A stretch of 64,000 bases of DNA from Burkholderia sp. WSM2230 (GTDB lineage: Bacteria > Pseudomonadota > Gammaproteobacteria > Burkholderiales > Burkholderiaceae): the NCBI RefSeq assembly GCF_000472445.1, contig NZ_AXAJ01000005.1, forward strand, positions 124,626 to 188,625, written 5' to 3'. The stretch's first letter is position 1. Every line of letters starts with the position of its first letter. A program made the translations under genes and the position numbers. Below are positions 1-9,390 of this stretch, in pieces. The notes below the pieces were generated by a model. The model made no database searches and was not told where the DNA came from. It saw only the letters and a program-made list of their open reading frames with translations.

Positions 1-534
1 TCGGCGGAGGCGGCGCAACAGGCGCAGGAGAACGGACAGATCGTCACGACGACCGCGCTCGCCAACATGGATCTGTATCACCGGGGCAGCGACAAGCGCG
101 ACGTTATCGACGCGGAATACTTCTCGCCGGCAACAGTGCCGGCAGGCTTCGAGCCGGAACTGCGCCTCTTTCCTGGCGAAAGCGCGCCGGCCTATGCGCC
201 TGTGATCATTCACCACAAGTTCCTCGTGATCGACGCTGAGGGCGCGAATCCGATCGTCTACACCGGCTCGGCGAATATGAGCAACAACTCGGAGCATTTC
301 AACGACGAGAACCTGCTGGAGATCCGCGACCGCCGCATCGCGAGCACGTATCTCGCGGAATTCCTGCGGCTCTATGAGCACTATCGTGCACGTGCCCTGG
401 CGATACGCGAGCGACAGGGCAGCGCACATCAGCCACTCATGCTTGCACCGGACGGCACGTGGTCGAAGAAGTACTTTGTCGCGAATAGCCCCGAGGCAAA
501 AGCGCGTGTGGCGCTCGCGCACGGTGGCGATTGA
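1..534 (+). CDS. Phospholipase D-like protein, C-terminal part (5' end outside window)
   Basis: The frame is open from base 1 to a TGA at 532-534, so only the C-terminal 177 codons are present. The fragment has one HKD motif, HHKFLVID, followed by GSANMS; this HxKx4D...GSxN pattern is the catalytic signature of the phospholipase D/phosphatidyltransferase superfamily. Full enzymes have two such motifs or dimerise, and the other should lie upstream of the window. Substrate and location cannot be told from this part. Members of this type often act on phosphodiester bonds of phospholipids or nucleic acids. The gene converges on the RND operon, with a hairpin between them. Confidence 0.85.
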   Translation, partial: SAEAAQQAQENGQIVTTTALANMDLYHRGSDKRDVIDAEYFSPATVPAGFEPELRLFPGESAPAYAPVIIHHKFLVIDAEGANPIVYTGSANMSNNSEHFNDENLLEIRDRRIASTYLAEFLRLYEHYRARALAIRERQGSAHQPLMLAPDGTWSKKYFVANSPEAKARVALAHGGD

Positions 535-540
535 ATGGGC

Positions 541-574
541 GGAAAAAGGGAGCGAGGCATCGCGCCGCGCTCCC
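541..574 (-). terminator. Rho-independent terminator of the RND efflux operon
   Basis: The stem GGGAGCG (548-554) pairs with CGCTCCC (568-574). Read on the minus strand it is followed by TTTTT, as expected for an intrinsic terminator downstream of the outer-membrane-factor gene that ends at 663. It may also stop + strand transcription from the phospholipase-like gene. Confidence 0.7.
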
Positions 575-610
575 GGATTGGCTCACCTAAAGCTTCAAAG
601 TGCGCGGACA

Positions 611-654
611 GGTACGCATATTCTCACCTCGCCGGCTCCCGAAAAGTCTCACCT
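611..654 (-). repeat. Two iteron-like motifs (remote from the origin)
   Basis: On the minus strand, 636-654 reads AGGTGAGACTTTTCGGGAG, an almost exact copy of the 20-bp iterons found at 47.5-48.9 kb. A weaker copy (GAGGTGAGAATATGCG) lies at 615-630. They sit between convergent genes, about 47 kb from the iteron array. Confidence 0.6.
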
Positions 655-662
655 CAGCGCGT

Positions 663-2108
663 TTAGCCCTCCCATCCGCCGCCCAACACCTTGTACAACG
701 TGACGAGATTCGACTGCCGCGAAAGGATGTCGGTTGCGAGCTGCTGTTGCGCTGTGTAGAGCGTGCGTTGTGCGTCGAGGAAAGTGAGGAAGCTGTCCGT
801 CCCCGCCTTGTAGCGTGCCTCGGCAAGCGTGTAGTAGTTCTGCGCCGATGCCACGTATTCCCGATCCGCCTGCACCTGGTCCACATACGTGGCGCGGGCC
901 GTCAGCGCATTGGACACTTCCTTGAAGGCCGTCTGGATGGCGCTTTCGTAGTCGGCCACCTCGATCTGCTTCTCGATCTTCGCCACGTCGAGCGATGCCT
1001 TGTTGCTGCCGTAATCGAAGATCGGCACTGAAACGCTCGGCGCGAACGCCCATGCGCCGGTGCCTGCCTTGAACAGATTCGACAGCGCCGAACTCGACGC
1101 GCCCGCGGTGGCCGTCAATTCGATCTTCGGGAAAAATGCCGCGCGCGCCGCGCCAATGTTCGCGTTGGCCGCCTTCAACGCATGCTCGGCCTGCACGATA
1201 TCCGGACGACGGGTGAGCAGCAGCGACGGCGCGCCCGCACCGATGTCCGCGAACATCGATTCGTCGTCGAAGGCGCGCGCGGGCGGCAAGTCGTCGGGAA
1301 TCGGCGCGCCGAGCACGGCCGCCAGGTTGTTGCGGTCCTGCGCGACGGCGCGCCGGTACGAAGCGAGACTTGCCTTCGCACTCGCGAGCGAGTTCTGCGC
1401 CTGTTGCACGTCAAGGAGCGATGCATTGCCGAGTTCTTGCACGCGCCTCGTCACGTCGTAAGTGGACTGGTCGGACTTCACCGTGTCTTCCGTCAATTGC
1501 AGCAGACGCTCGTCGGCGAGCAAGGTCAGATAGTCGGTCGCCACAGTCGCGATCAGGCTGATTTGCGTGCTATGCCGCGATGCATCCGTTGCCAGATAGT
1601 TTTCGAGCGCCTGGCGCTTCAGGCTACGCAGGCGTCCAAAGAAGTCGATTTCCCACGACGTCGTGCCGACGCTCACATCACTCGAACTCGCAATCGCGCC
1701 TTGCGTCCGCTCGCGCGTCATGCTGCCGGTCGCGGCGATGGTCGGCGCGAGCGCGGCGCGCGTGATCCGGTATTGCGCCTCGTATTCCGCGACGTTCAGC
1801 GCCGCGACGCGCAAGTCGCGATTGTTGGCAAGCGCGATCTCGATCAGGCGCTGCAGACGCTCGTCGCGAAAGAAGCTTCGCCAGGCGGTGTCAGCAGCAA
1901 GCGCGGACGTGTCCGCTGTCGTTGCGCTTGTTGCGCTTGTTGCGCCCGTGTCCGGGGCGGCCCGCGCCGCGGTCGTGCTCTCATATGCGTCGCCTTTCGG
2001 ATACGCTGCGGGAATCGGCGCGGCGGGCCGCTCATAGTGCGGATCGAGCGTGCACGCCGCGAGCAGCGCGAACGCGACCGCGCAGACACTCAGTTTGAGT
2101 CTAGTCAT
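663..2108 (-). CDS. RND efflux outer-membrane factor lipoprotein (OprM/NodT family)
   Basis: This 481-residue protein should form the outer-membrane channel of the tripartite efflux pump encoded with it. A signal peptide ends in the lipobox LLAAC, with Cys19 the expected lipidation site. Two long alpha-helical OEP repeats follow, with typical motifs such as RPDIVQAEHALKAANANIG near the middle. A short Ala/Thr/Ser-rich stretch (ATSATSATT) follows the N-terminal DPHYERP segment. The start codon overlaps the stop of the pump gene by 4 bp (ATGA), indicating translational coupling. Length is normal for the family. Drug range cannot be inferred. Confidence 0.95.
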   Translation of the reverse strand: MTRLKLSVCAVAFALLAACTLDPHYERPAAPIPAAYPKGDAYESTTAARAAPDTGATSATSATTADTSALAADTAWRSFFRDERLQRLIEIALANNRDLRVAALNVAEYEAQYRITRAALAPTIAATGSMTRERTQGAIASSSDVSVGTTSWEIDFFGRLRSLKRQALENYLATDASRHSTQISLIATVATDYLTLLADERLLQLTEDTVKSDQSTYDVTRRVQELGNASLLDVQQAQNSLASAKASLASYRRAVAQDRNNLAAVLGAPIPDDLPPARAFDDESMFADIGAGAPSLLLTRRPDIVQAEHALKAANANIGAARAAFFPKIELTATAGASSSALSNLFKAGTGAWAFAPSVSVPIFDYGSNKASLDVAKIEKQIEVADYESAIQTAFKEVSNALTARATYVDQVQADREYVASAQNYYTLAEARYKAGTDSFLTFLDAQRTLYTAQQQLATDILSRQSNLVTLYKVLGGGWEG

Positions 2109-5100
2109 TCAACACCTTCCTGTTGCCTCGCGCCGCCGTGTTCGCCGAACAGGCGGCGCACGACGACAAAGAACACCGGCACGAAAAAGATCGCGAGCAC
2201 CGTCGCGGCGATCATGCCGCCCATCACGCCCGTGCCGATCGCATGGCGGCTCGCGGACCCCGCGCCCGTGCTGATCACGAGCGGCAGCACGCCGAACACG
2301 AAAGCGAGCGACGTCATCAGAATCGGGCGCAGACGCAGTCGCGCGGCTTCGATAGTGGCCTCGATCAGCCCGCGCCCTTGCGCTTGCAGGTCTTTCGCGA
2401 ACTCGACAATCAGAATCGCGTTCTTTGTAGAGAGTCCAATGGTCGCGAGCAGGCCGACCTTGAAATAGATGTCGTCGGACAGGCCGCGCAGGTGCGCGCC
2501 GAGCACTGCGCCGAGCACGCCGAGCGGCACTACGAGAATCACTGCGATGGGAATGGACCAGCTCTCGTACAGACCCGCGAGGCAGAGGAACACCACGATC
2601 AGCGAAATGGCGTACAGATAAATCGCCTGCGAACCAGCCACGCGCTCCTGGTACGATTGCCCTGTCCAGTCGATGCCAAAGCCCGCCGGCAGCTTTTTCA
2701 CGAGCGCGTCAACGGCCGCCATCGCCTGGCCGGTGCTGGCGTTCGCGCCGGTTTGCGCAGTCATTTCCATCGCGAGCGTGCGGTTGAAGCGCTCGATCTG
2801 CGGCGGCCCGAAGGTCCACTTGCCCGTCGCGAATGCGGAGAAGGGCACCATCTGGCCGTCGTAGCCGCTGGTCGTGCTGCTCGTCGAACCGCTGCTCGTC
2901 GAACTGCTGCTGGACGTGCTGCTCGTCGTGCTCGATTTCACGTACCAGCGTCCAATGTCCGACGGCATCATCCGATACGGCGCATCGGCCTGCACATACA
3001 CCTTCTGGATGCGCCCCGTGTCCACATAGTTGTTCACGTACGACGAGCCGAACGCGGTTTGCAGCGTATCGTTCACATCCGAGATTGAAAGCGCGAGTGC
3101 GCTCGCCTTCTCACGGTCGATATCGACGTGGAATTGCGGCGTGTCCTCCAGCCCGCCCGGCCGCATGCCCGATATGGCGGTGTCTTTTGCTGCGAGCGCC
3201 ATCAATTGCTGGCGTGCGGCCATCAGCTTGTCGTGTCCCTGGCCCGCGCGGTCTTCCAGTTCGAAGTCGAGACCGCTTTGCGTGCCTAGCTCCTGAATCG
3301 CCGGCGGATTGACCGCGAAGATCTGCGCGTCGCGCAAGGCGGCAAAGTGCATATTGGCGCGCTGGATCACCGCGGCCGCCGACCCGTTGCTGCCGCGCCG
3401 CGCGCTCCAGTCCTTCAGCTTGACGAAAGCAAGCGCGTTGTTCTGCCCCGAACCGTTGAAGCTGAAGCCCGTCAGGGTAATGAGCTGATCCACTTCCGGC
3501 TGGCTGCGATAGTAGGCCTCGACCTTTTTCACGACTTCGAGCGTCTGCGAAGCAGGCGTGCCCACCGGCGCGGAGATCGACGTAATGATGCTTCCCTGAT
3601 CTTCGTCAGGTAGATAGGACGACGGCAGCTTCATGAACAGCAGCGCGACCACGCCCGCAATCAGCAGGTAGATCGCCATATAGCGCATAGGCTTGCCGAT
3701 TACCCGCGCAACCGCCGAATCATAGCGATCGGTACCGCGCGAGAGCACGCGGTTGAACCAGCCGAGCACGCCGCGCCTGTCATGATGCTCAATGTCCGAA
3801 CGCCTGAGCAGTGTCGCGCACAGTGCGGGCGTGAGCGTCAACGCGAGGAACACCGAGAGCAGCATCGCCGCGACGATTGTGATCGAGAACTGCCGATAAA
3901 TTGCGCCCGTCGTTCCGGCGAAGAACGCCATCGGAATGAACACGGCGATCAGCACAGTGGTGATGCCGATCAGCGCGCCGGTGATCTGCTTCATCGCACG
4001 GCGGGTGGCTTCGAGCGGCGATAGCTTTTCTTCCGCGATCAGACGCTCGACGTTTTCCACCACCACGATTGCGTCGTCCACCAGCAAGCCGATTGCGAGC
4101 ACCATGCCGAACATGGACAGCACGTTGATCGAGAAGCCGACCGCCGACATCACCGCGAATGTGCCGAGCAAGGCGACAGGCACCACGATAGTCGGGATCA
4201 GCGTTGCGCGCAGGTTCTGCAGGAACACGTACATGACGACGAAGACGAGCAGCACGGCTTCGATCAGCGTCTTCACCACTTCTTCAATCGAGATACGCAC
4301 GAACGGCGTGGTGTCGTACGGGTAATCGACGACGACATTGCGCGGCAGTTGCGGGCTCAATTCTTCGAGCTTCGCGCGCACGGCTTTGGCCACGCTCATC
4401 GCGTTAGCGCCGCTCGCGAGCTTGACCGCGAGCGATGCGGCCGGCTTGCCGTTCAGGCGCGAGTCGGTGCTGTAGTCGTCGGCGCCGACCTCGATGCGCG
4501 CGACGTCTTTCAACATTACCTTCGAGCCGTCGCTGTTCACGCGCAGCAGAATCGCGCCGAATTGCGCGGGTGTGGTCAGCAGGCTCGACGCGGAGATCGT
4601 CGCGTTCAGTGCCTGGGTTTTCGTCGACGGCGAGCCGCCGATCTGACCGACGGAAAGCTGCACGTTCTGGTTCGTGATCGCGGTGGTTACATCGCTGGTT
4701 GTGAGCCCGACGGCCTGCAATCTGACCGGATCAAGCCAGATGCGCATGGCGTGCTGCGCGCCGAACAGCGTGACGTCGCCCACACCGTCGATCTGCGTGA
4801 GCGGGTCCTCTATCTGCGTCGCAATGATGTTGCCGAGGTCGATGGAACTGATGCTGCCGTCGCTCGACGAGAGCGACACGATCATCAGAAAAGAGTTGGC
4901 TGCCTTTGCGACCTGCACGCCTTGTTCCTGCACGGTCTCGGGCAGCGACGAGGTCGCCTGTTCGACCTTGTTCTGTACCTGCACCTGTGCGATGTCCGCA
5001 TTGGTGCCTTGCTGGAAGGTCAGCGTGATGCGCGCCTGGCCGACCGAGCTGCTCGTCGACGACATATACAACAGGTGGTCGATGCCGCTCAGCTTCTGCT

Positions 5101-5296
5101 CTATCACCTGAGTCACGGTGGTCGCGACAGTTTGGGCGGACGCGCCCGGATAGGTTGCCGTGATCTGCACGGAAGCCGGCGCCACGCTCGGATACTGCTC
5201 GACCGGAAGCGTCGTGATGGAAGCGCCGCCAATCATCATGATGACAATCGCGATGACCCACGCGAGGATCGGTCGGTCGATAAAGAAACCTGCCAT
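2105..5296 (-). CDS. RND multidrug efflux pump, inner-membrane transporter (HAE1/AcrB family)
   Basis: This 1063-residue proton-driven transporter has the AcrB layout: TM1 at the N terminus (FFIDRPILAWVIAIVIMMIGG), a large periplasmic domain, TM2-6 with the conserved LLVDDAIVVVENVER segment (proton-relay aspartates), a second periplasmic domain, and TM7-12 with GLSTKNAILIVEFAKDLQ. It captures hydrophobic compounds in the periplasm and passes them to the outer-membrane factor. An unusual Ser/Thr/Gly-rich insertion of about 25 residues (DNA 2866-2940) sits just before the DGQMVPFSAF motif, where AcrB has no such insert. The adaptor gene lies 12 bp upstream. The divergent two-component system is a likely regulator. 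Confidence 0.96.
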   Translation of the reverse strand: MAGFFIDRPILAWVIAIVIMMIGGASITTLPVEQYPSVAPASVQITATYPGASAQTVATTVTQVIEQKLSGIDHLLYMSSTSSSVGQARITLTFQQGTNADIAQVQVQNKVEQATSSLPETVQEQGVQVAKAANSFLMIVSLSSSDGSISSIDLGNIIATQIEDPLTQIDGVGDVTLFGAQHAMRIWLDPVRLQAVGLTTSDVTTAITNQNVQLSVGQIGGSPSTKTQALNATISASSLLTTPAQFGAILLRVNSDGSKVMLKDVARIEVGADDYSTDSRLNGKPAASLAVKLASGANAMSVAKAVRAKLEELSPQLPRNVVVDYPYDTTPFVRISIEEVVKTLIEAVLLVFVVMYVFLQNLRATLIPTIVVPVALLGTFAVMSAVGFSINVLSMFGMVLAIGLLVDDAIVVVENVERLIAEEKLSPLEATRRAMKQITGALIGITTVLIAVFIPMAFFAGTTGAIYRQFSITIVAAMLLSVFLALTLTPALCATLLRRSDIEHHDRRGVLGWFNRVLSRGTDRYDSAVARVIGKPMRYMAIYLLIAGVVALLFMKLPSSYLPDEDQGSIITSISAPVGTPASQTLEVVKKVEAYYRSQPEVDQLITLTGFSFNGSGQNNALAFVKLKDWSARRGSNGSAAAVIQRANMHFAALRDAQIFAVNPPAIQELGTQSGLDFELEDRAGQGHDKLMAARQQLMALAAKDTAISGMRPGGLEDTPQFHVDIDREKASALALSISDVNDTLQTAFGSSYVNNYVDTGRIQKVYVQADAPYRMMPSDIGRWYVKSSTTSSTSSSSSTSSGSTSSTTSGYDGQMVPFSAFATGKWTFGPPQIERFNRTLAMEMTAQTGANASTGQAMAAVDALVKKLPAGFGIDWTGQSYQERVAGSQAIYLYAISLIVVFLCLAGLYESWSIPIAVILVVPLGVLGAVLGAHLRGLSDDIYFKVGLLATIGLSTKNAILIVEFAKDLQAQGRGLIEATIEAARLRLRPILMTSLAFVFGVLPLVISTGAGSASRHAIGTGVMGGMIAATVLAIFFVPVFFVVVRRLFGEHGGARQQEGVE

Positions 5297-5308
5297 GAGA
5301 TTCTCGCT

Positions 5309-6574
5309 TTAGCTGTGGGCGGCGGACGTTGCGTCTGCCGTTGCGTCTGCCGGTGCGTGTGCCTGAGCGTCTGCGTTGCTGGCGGCGGCCGGCGCGGCGG
5401 AAGTCGCAGGCGTCTCTACCGGCTTCACGACGGCGCCGGTGCGCGCATTCTGCGAACCGGACACAATCACGCGGTCGCCTGCCTTCAGGCCGCTCGTGAC
5501 GATCCAGTCGGAGCCCGACGCGGTGTCGGCGGTGACCTGCGTCTGCACGACCTTGTTGTCGGCGCCCACTGTCAGCACGCTGGCCGAGCCGTCGGACGCA
5601 CGCGTAACAGCCAGTTGCGGAACGGTAATCGCCTCGTGATTCACGCCCTCCTCGAGCCGCGCGCGCACGAACATGCCGGGCAGCAGCACGCCGTCCGGGT
5701 TCGGGAACACGCAGCGTAGCGTGACGGAGCCGGTGGTAGCGTCGACGGTGATGTCGGAGAACAGCAGCTTGCCTGGCTGTGCGTAGGTGCTGCCGTCTTC
5801 CATCACCAGATGAACCACGGCGCCGTCGGCGCCCGCCTGTTGCAGCCGGCCGCTTGCGAACTCTTTCTGCAGGCGCAGCCAGTCGGCCGAAGAACGGGTC
5901 ACGTCGAGATACATTTCGCCCGTCGCCTGCACGGTGGCGAGCGCGGTGGTCTGTTCCGCGGTGACGAGCGCGCCCTCGGTCACGCTCGATTTGCCGACGC
6001 GCCCTGCGATAGGCGCAACCACTTTCGTATAGCCGAGGTTGATCGCGGCAGTCTTTAGCGCGGCCCTATCAGCGACCACGTCAGCCTTTGCTTCCTCGAG
6101 CGCGGCCACGGCGTCGTCGTAATCCTGCCGGCTCACGCCCTGGATCTTCGACAATTCCGCGTAACGCGTGGCCTTGGTCTGGGCCGCGTTTGCCGTCGCG
6201 ACGGCTTTCGCGAGAGTGCCGACCGCCTGATCGTAGGTGGCCTGGTAGCTCGACGCGTCGATCTGATAAAGCACCGCGCCGGCCGCGACCTGCGAGCCCT
6301 CGGTAAACAGGCGCTTCCTGATAATGCCTTCGACTTGAGGCCTCACTTCCGCGACGCGAATGGCCGACAGCCGGCCCGATAGTTCGGTGTTCGAGACGAC
6401 GGTGTGCGGCTTGATGGTTTCGACGCCGACTTCGGGCGTCTGATGCGGCGGGCCCTGACGCGTGTTGTCGCCGCACGCCGCCAGCATCAGCGCGGCGGCC
6501 GCAACAGCCGCGGCGAGAAGTGCGGAACAGGGCGCACGCGTCGGGGATGCGAACGGATTGGACAAGGTTGGCAT
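5309..6574 (-). CDS. RND efflux periplasmic adaptor lipoprotein (AcrA/MexA family)
   Basis: First gene of the efflux operon, 421 residues. The signal peptide ends in the lipobox LMLAAC, with Cys34 the lipid-anchored residue. The order is membrane-proximal strand, lipoyl half-motif (RPQVEGIIRKRLFTEGSQV), coiled-coil hairpin, second lipoyl half (VVAPIAGRVGKSSVTEGALV) and beta-barrel, typical of membrane-fusion proteins linking an RND pump to its outer channel. The last 40 residues are an Ala/Thr/Asp-rich tail with no recognised function. A GGATG sequence about 10 bp upstream of the ATG may serve as ribosome-binding site. Confidence 0.95.
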   Translation of the reverse strand: MPTLSNPFASPTRAPCSALLAAAVAAAALMLAACGDNTRQGPPHQTPEVGVETIKPHTVVSNTELSGRLSAIRVAEVRPQVEGIIRKRLFTEGSQVAAGAVLYQIDASSYQATYDQAVGTLAKAVATANAAQTKATRYAELSKIQGVSRQDYDDAVAALEEAKADVVADRAALKTAAINLGYTKVVAPIAGRVGKSSVTEGALVTAEQTTALATVQATGEMYLDVTRSSADWLRLQKEFASGRLQQAGADGAVVHLVMEDGSTYAQPGKLLFSDITVDATTGSVTLRCVFPNPDGVLLPGMFVRARLEEGVNHEAITVPQLAVTRASDGSASVLTVGADNKVVQTQVTADTASGSDWIVTSGLKAGDRVIVSGSQNARTGAVVKPVETPATSAAPAAASNADAQAHAPADATADATSAAHS

Positions 6575-6910
6575 GCTCTGGGCATCCTTCGACTGGATTC
6601 GACAAAGGACCGTCTGGCATGCGTCGCCGGTTCAGGAAGGAGCCACACAACGCCGAGCCAGCGGCAACGGATGGCCCACAATAATGAAAGGCGTCTTACA
6701 GTGGCTTAGGCAAGCATTACGAGCTGTAACCCCGTGCGGGCGATTGCCTCGCGAGTGCAGCACGGCCGCGTATCGGCGGGGTTGCCGTAATAAACGGTAA
6801 GCTTGGAAAAGAACCCGAAAGCGCGGGTGCCGGGCGATTCGCTATATTCGGCTACGGTGGCAGGGCGCGCCGCGCCCGCCGCCAATGTCCCAATCCAGCA
6901 GGGCTCAATC
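6575..6910. promoter_or_regulatory. Divergent control region between efflux operon and two-component genes
   Basis: No convincing gene lies in these 336 bp. A TTG-started extension of the response regulator (from 6803) is open but looks non-coding. A widely spaced inverted repeat, TTACAG (6696-6701) and CTGTAA (6724-6729), is a weak candidate operator for the neighbouring response regulator. Promoters for both directions must be here, but I cannot place -10/-35 elements with confidence. Confidence 0.35.
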
Positions 6911-7651
6911 ATGCAAGACATGCCCATCCAGGTTTTACTGGTCGACGACGACGCCGACCTTCGCGACCTGCTGCGGACCTTTTTCCAGCAACGCGGCATC
7001 GCGACCTCCGTATTGCACGACGCGAATCAGCTCGCGCGCCGGCTTGAACGCGAACGGCCGTCCATCGTCGTGCTCGATCTCATGATGCCGGGCGTGGACG
7101 GACTCAGCGCGCTGAGGCAACTGCGCGCGAGCGGCGACACGATTCCGGTGATCATGCTGACGGCGCGCGCGGAAGGCGTCGACCGTGTGATCGGCCTCGA
7201 ACTGGGCGCCGACGACTACCTCGGCAAGCCCTTCATGCCGCAGGAATTGCTCGCGCGTATTCACGCCGTGCTGCGACGGCACGCGCACCCGGGGGCATCG
7301 GCGACGGCACCAGTGGAGAAGCGCGAGGCGCTGCGCTTCGGCAGATTCCGCCTCGACTTCGCGAGCCGCACTCTGTTTCGCGACGGCGAGCCGCTCAAAC
7401 TGACCGGCAGCGAATATGCGTTGCTGGAAGTGCTCGCGCAGCATCCGATGCAAACGCTGTCGCGCTCGAAACTCGTGGACCTGCTGCATGGCCCGCACTC
7501 GGAGGTGACCGAGCGCGGCATCGACGTGCCGGTGTGGCGCCTGCGCCGGCTGCTCGAAGACGACCCCGCCAACCCGAGACGCATTCAGACGGTACGCGGC
7601 ATCGGCTATATGTTCGTGCCCGGCAGCAGTGGCGATGAAGAATCCCTTTAA
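6911..7651 (+). CDS. Two-component response regulator, OmpR/PhoB family
   Basis: The 246-residue protein has an N-terminal receiver domain and a C-terminal winged-helix (Trans_reg_C) DNA-binding domain. The acidic pocket VDDD (residues 11-14), phospho-acceptor Asp56 (VLDLMMPG) and the conserved Lys in LGKPF are present. The recognition region includes SEVTERGIDVPVWRLRR and ends RTVRGIGYMF, typical of OmpR-type regulators. I chose ATG 6911 because the longer frame from TTG 6803 adds 36 residues with no receiver-domain homology. The gene overlaps the kinase gene and is divergent from the RND operon, which is its most likely target. Confidence 0.93.
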   Translation: MQDMPIQVLLVDDDADLRDLLRTFFQQRGIATSVLHDANQLARRLERERPSIVVLDLMMPGVDGLSALRQLRASGDTIPVIMLTARAEGVDRVIGLELGADDYLGKPFMPQELLARIHAVLRRHAHPGASATAPVEKREALRFGRFRLDFASRTLFRDGEPLKLTGSEYALLEVLAQHPMQTLSRSKLVDLLHGPHSEVTERGIDVPVWRLRRLLEDDPANPRRIQTVRGIGYMFVPGSSGDEESL

Positions 7652-8882
7652 CACGCTATTCGGCCAGCTCGCGTTGATGACGGTTGGCCTGATCGTTATC
7701 GTCCACGTCACCGCGTTGTTGCTGGTGGACCGTGATCGTGGCCAGCTCGACACCGCGCATGCGCAGCGCGCGCTGCTGCTCGCCGTCGAGGCGCAATGTA
7801 ACGGCGCAGTGACTGCCTCGCAAATCTCCGCCACGCTCGGCGTCGTGCCGATCAATGCGAGCGACGCCATTCCGTATGGCTGCCCCGCGCCTTGCCGGGA
7901 CACGTCAGGTCCGTTCCAGAACGCGCTGCGGGCAAAGCTGCCACCCGGAAGCGCAGTGGTCGCGGACCCGGACAACGGGAACGTTTGGGTGCGTTATGCG
8001 GGCAATCCGGGTTGGCTCAAACTTGAGAACTCGATGCTGCCCGCGCGCCGCTTTATCGGGGCATCCGCCATGATGCTCGCGTCCGCCGTGATTCTCGCGC
8101 TGCTCGGCGCCTGGCATCTGCAACGGCCGTTGCATCGCCTCGCGATTGCCGCGCGCGAGTTTCGCCTCGGACATCGCGCACCGGTCGTGCCGGCGAGCGG
8201 TCCACGCGAGGTAAAGGGACTCGTCGACGATTTCAACCAGATGGTGCATCAACTCGCGCAGGCCGAGCAGGAGCGCGCGGTGATGCTCGCTGGCGTCGCG
8301 CACGACTTGCGCGCTCCGATCACGCGGATGCAGGTGCGCGCGGATTTGCTGCCAGATGAAGCGAACCGCAGCGGCTTTCTTCGCGACGCGGAGTCGTTGT
8401 CGCGCATCGTCACGCAGTTTCTGGATTTCGCGCGCGAGAGCGCCGACCATTCGCCGCGCACGGGCGTGGATGCGCATTGCCGCCGCCATTACGGTGAGAG
8501 TCTCGACAACGACGCGCTGATTCGTCTCGACCTGCAGGCGGGCGACGGCTTTGGCCTGCCGCTCGTCGACCTGGACCGGATTCTCGGCAATCTGATCGAG
8601 AACGCGCTCACGTACGGCGAGCCGCCGGTCGAAATTTCGACTTCGCGGCGCAACGGACAGTACCTGCTGTCGGTTCGCGACCACGGCAACGGTATTCCGG
8701 GCGCTCAACTGGAGCGCGCACTGCAACCGTTCGTACGGCTGGACGAAGCACGCAGCGGCGACGCGCACTGCGGCCTGGGTCTTGCGATCGTGCGGCGTCT
8801 CGTGCGATATAACGGCGGCGCCTTTCACGTGGACAACGCGGCGGACGGCGGGCTTGTGGTTTCGATGACTTTCCCTGCGTAG
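7635..8882 (+). CDS. Two-component sensor histidine kinase
   Basis: About 415 residues with TM1 near residues 10-31, a periplasmic loop of roughly 100 residues containing two Cys (CPAPCRD), TM2, HAMP, a dimerisation/phosphoacceptor helix with His223 (GVAHDLRAPITR), and an ATPase domain with N-box (LGNLIENALTYG), G1 (RDHGNGIPG) and G2 (GLGLAIVRRLV). It should phosphorylate the response regulator encoded upstream, whose stop codon it overlaps by 17 bp. GTG 7629 is an equally possible start two codons earlier. The signal is unknown; the cysteine pair suggests a redox- or metal-sensitive loop, but that is speculation. Confidence 0.92.
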   Translation: MKNPFNTLFGQLALMTVGLIVIVHVTALLLVDRDRGQLDTAHAQRALLLAVEAQCNGAVTASQISATLGVVPINASDAIPYGCPAPCRDTSGPFQNALRAKLPPGSAVVADPDNGNVWVRYAGNPGWLKLENSMLPARRFIGASAMMLASAVILALLGAWHLQRPLHRLAIAAREFRLGHRAPVVPASGPREVKGLVDDFNQMVHQLAQAEQERAVMLAGVAHDLRAPITRMQVRADLLPDEANRSGFLRDAESLSRIVTQFLDFARESADHSPRTGVDAHCRRHYGESLDNDALIRLDLQAGDGFGLPLVDLDRILGNLIENALTYGEPPVEISTSRRNGQYLLSVRDHGNGIPGAQLERALQPFVRLDEARSGDAHCGLGLAIVRRLVRYNGGAFHVDNAADGGLVVSMTFPA

Positions 8883-8885
8883 CCA

Positions 8886-8911
8886 AAAGGGCGGTCCGGC
8901 CACCGCCCTTT
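8886..8911. terminator. Bidirectional terminator hairpin
   Basis: A perfect 10-bp stem, AAAGGGCGGT (8886-8895) with ACCGCCCTTT (8902-8911) and a 6-nt loop, lies between the convergent kinase and small lipoprotein genes. It ends in a T-run on either strand. Confidence 0.75.
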
Positions 8912-8934
8912 GCAACAATCACTTCACCGGCTCA

Positions 8935-9099
8935 TCAGCCCTGCGCGACGTGGCCCGGAACGACGATTGCCCCATGCGGACCGTCGCCATGGCCGCCGCC
9001 GGGACCGCCGCCGCCCCAGCCGGGAGGCGGTCCCCACCAACACCCGCTCAAAGTTGCACTCAAGGCGGCTAACGTGGCGATTGCCAAAAGCTTCTTCAT
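8935..9099 (-). CDS. Small glycine-rich lipoprotein, hypothetical
   Basis: A 54-residue protein starting MKKLLAIATLAALSATLSGC. The signal peptide ends in a lipobox (LSGC), so Cys20 should be lipidated. The mature part is Trp/Gly/Pro/His-rich (WWGPPPGWGGGG, then GGGHGDGPHG) with no known fold. A good ribosome-binding site (AAGGAG, 5 bp before the ATG) supports this start over the longer frame that begins at 9132. Histidines in the tail could bind metal, but nothing else supports this. Confidence 0.7.
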   Translation of the reverse strand: MKKLLAIATLAALSATLSGCWWGPPPGWGGGGPGGGHGDGPHGAIVVPGHVAQG

Positions 9100-9390
9100 T
9101 TTTACTCCTTCGGTGGATGGATGGTCACGCAAGCGTTGTCGCGCTGCGTGTCAGTAGCGAAGTTATCAATCCACGGAAGATGATGTTTTACCGAGCCGTT
9201 ACAAACCGCGCGTGAAATGCGCCGCGTCGTGTCGAGTATCAAGGTCGGAATTCGCGCTGCATGCGTATCGCATGGCATTTTGATGCGGGCGAGCGTGGCG
9301 CCTGGGCGCTAACGCTTTGTTCAAATATGGAAGCACATGTAAGGAGATGGGTACCGCGAGCAAGCACGCGGCGGCATGCCATGCTTCATC

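Noticed and set aside
1182..2468. 428-codon open frame on the + strand
   Set aside because: It is antisense to the outer-membrane-factor and pump genes, Arg/His-rich and without domain similarity; a GC-rich shadow frame.
6803..6910. TTG-started extension of the response regulator
   Set aside because: The 36 extra residues are not receiver-domain sequence, and ATG 6911 gives the standard start of the family.
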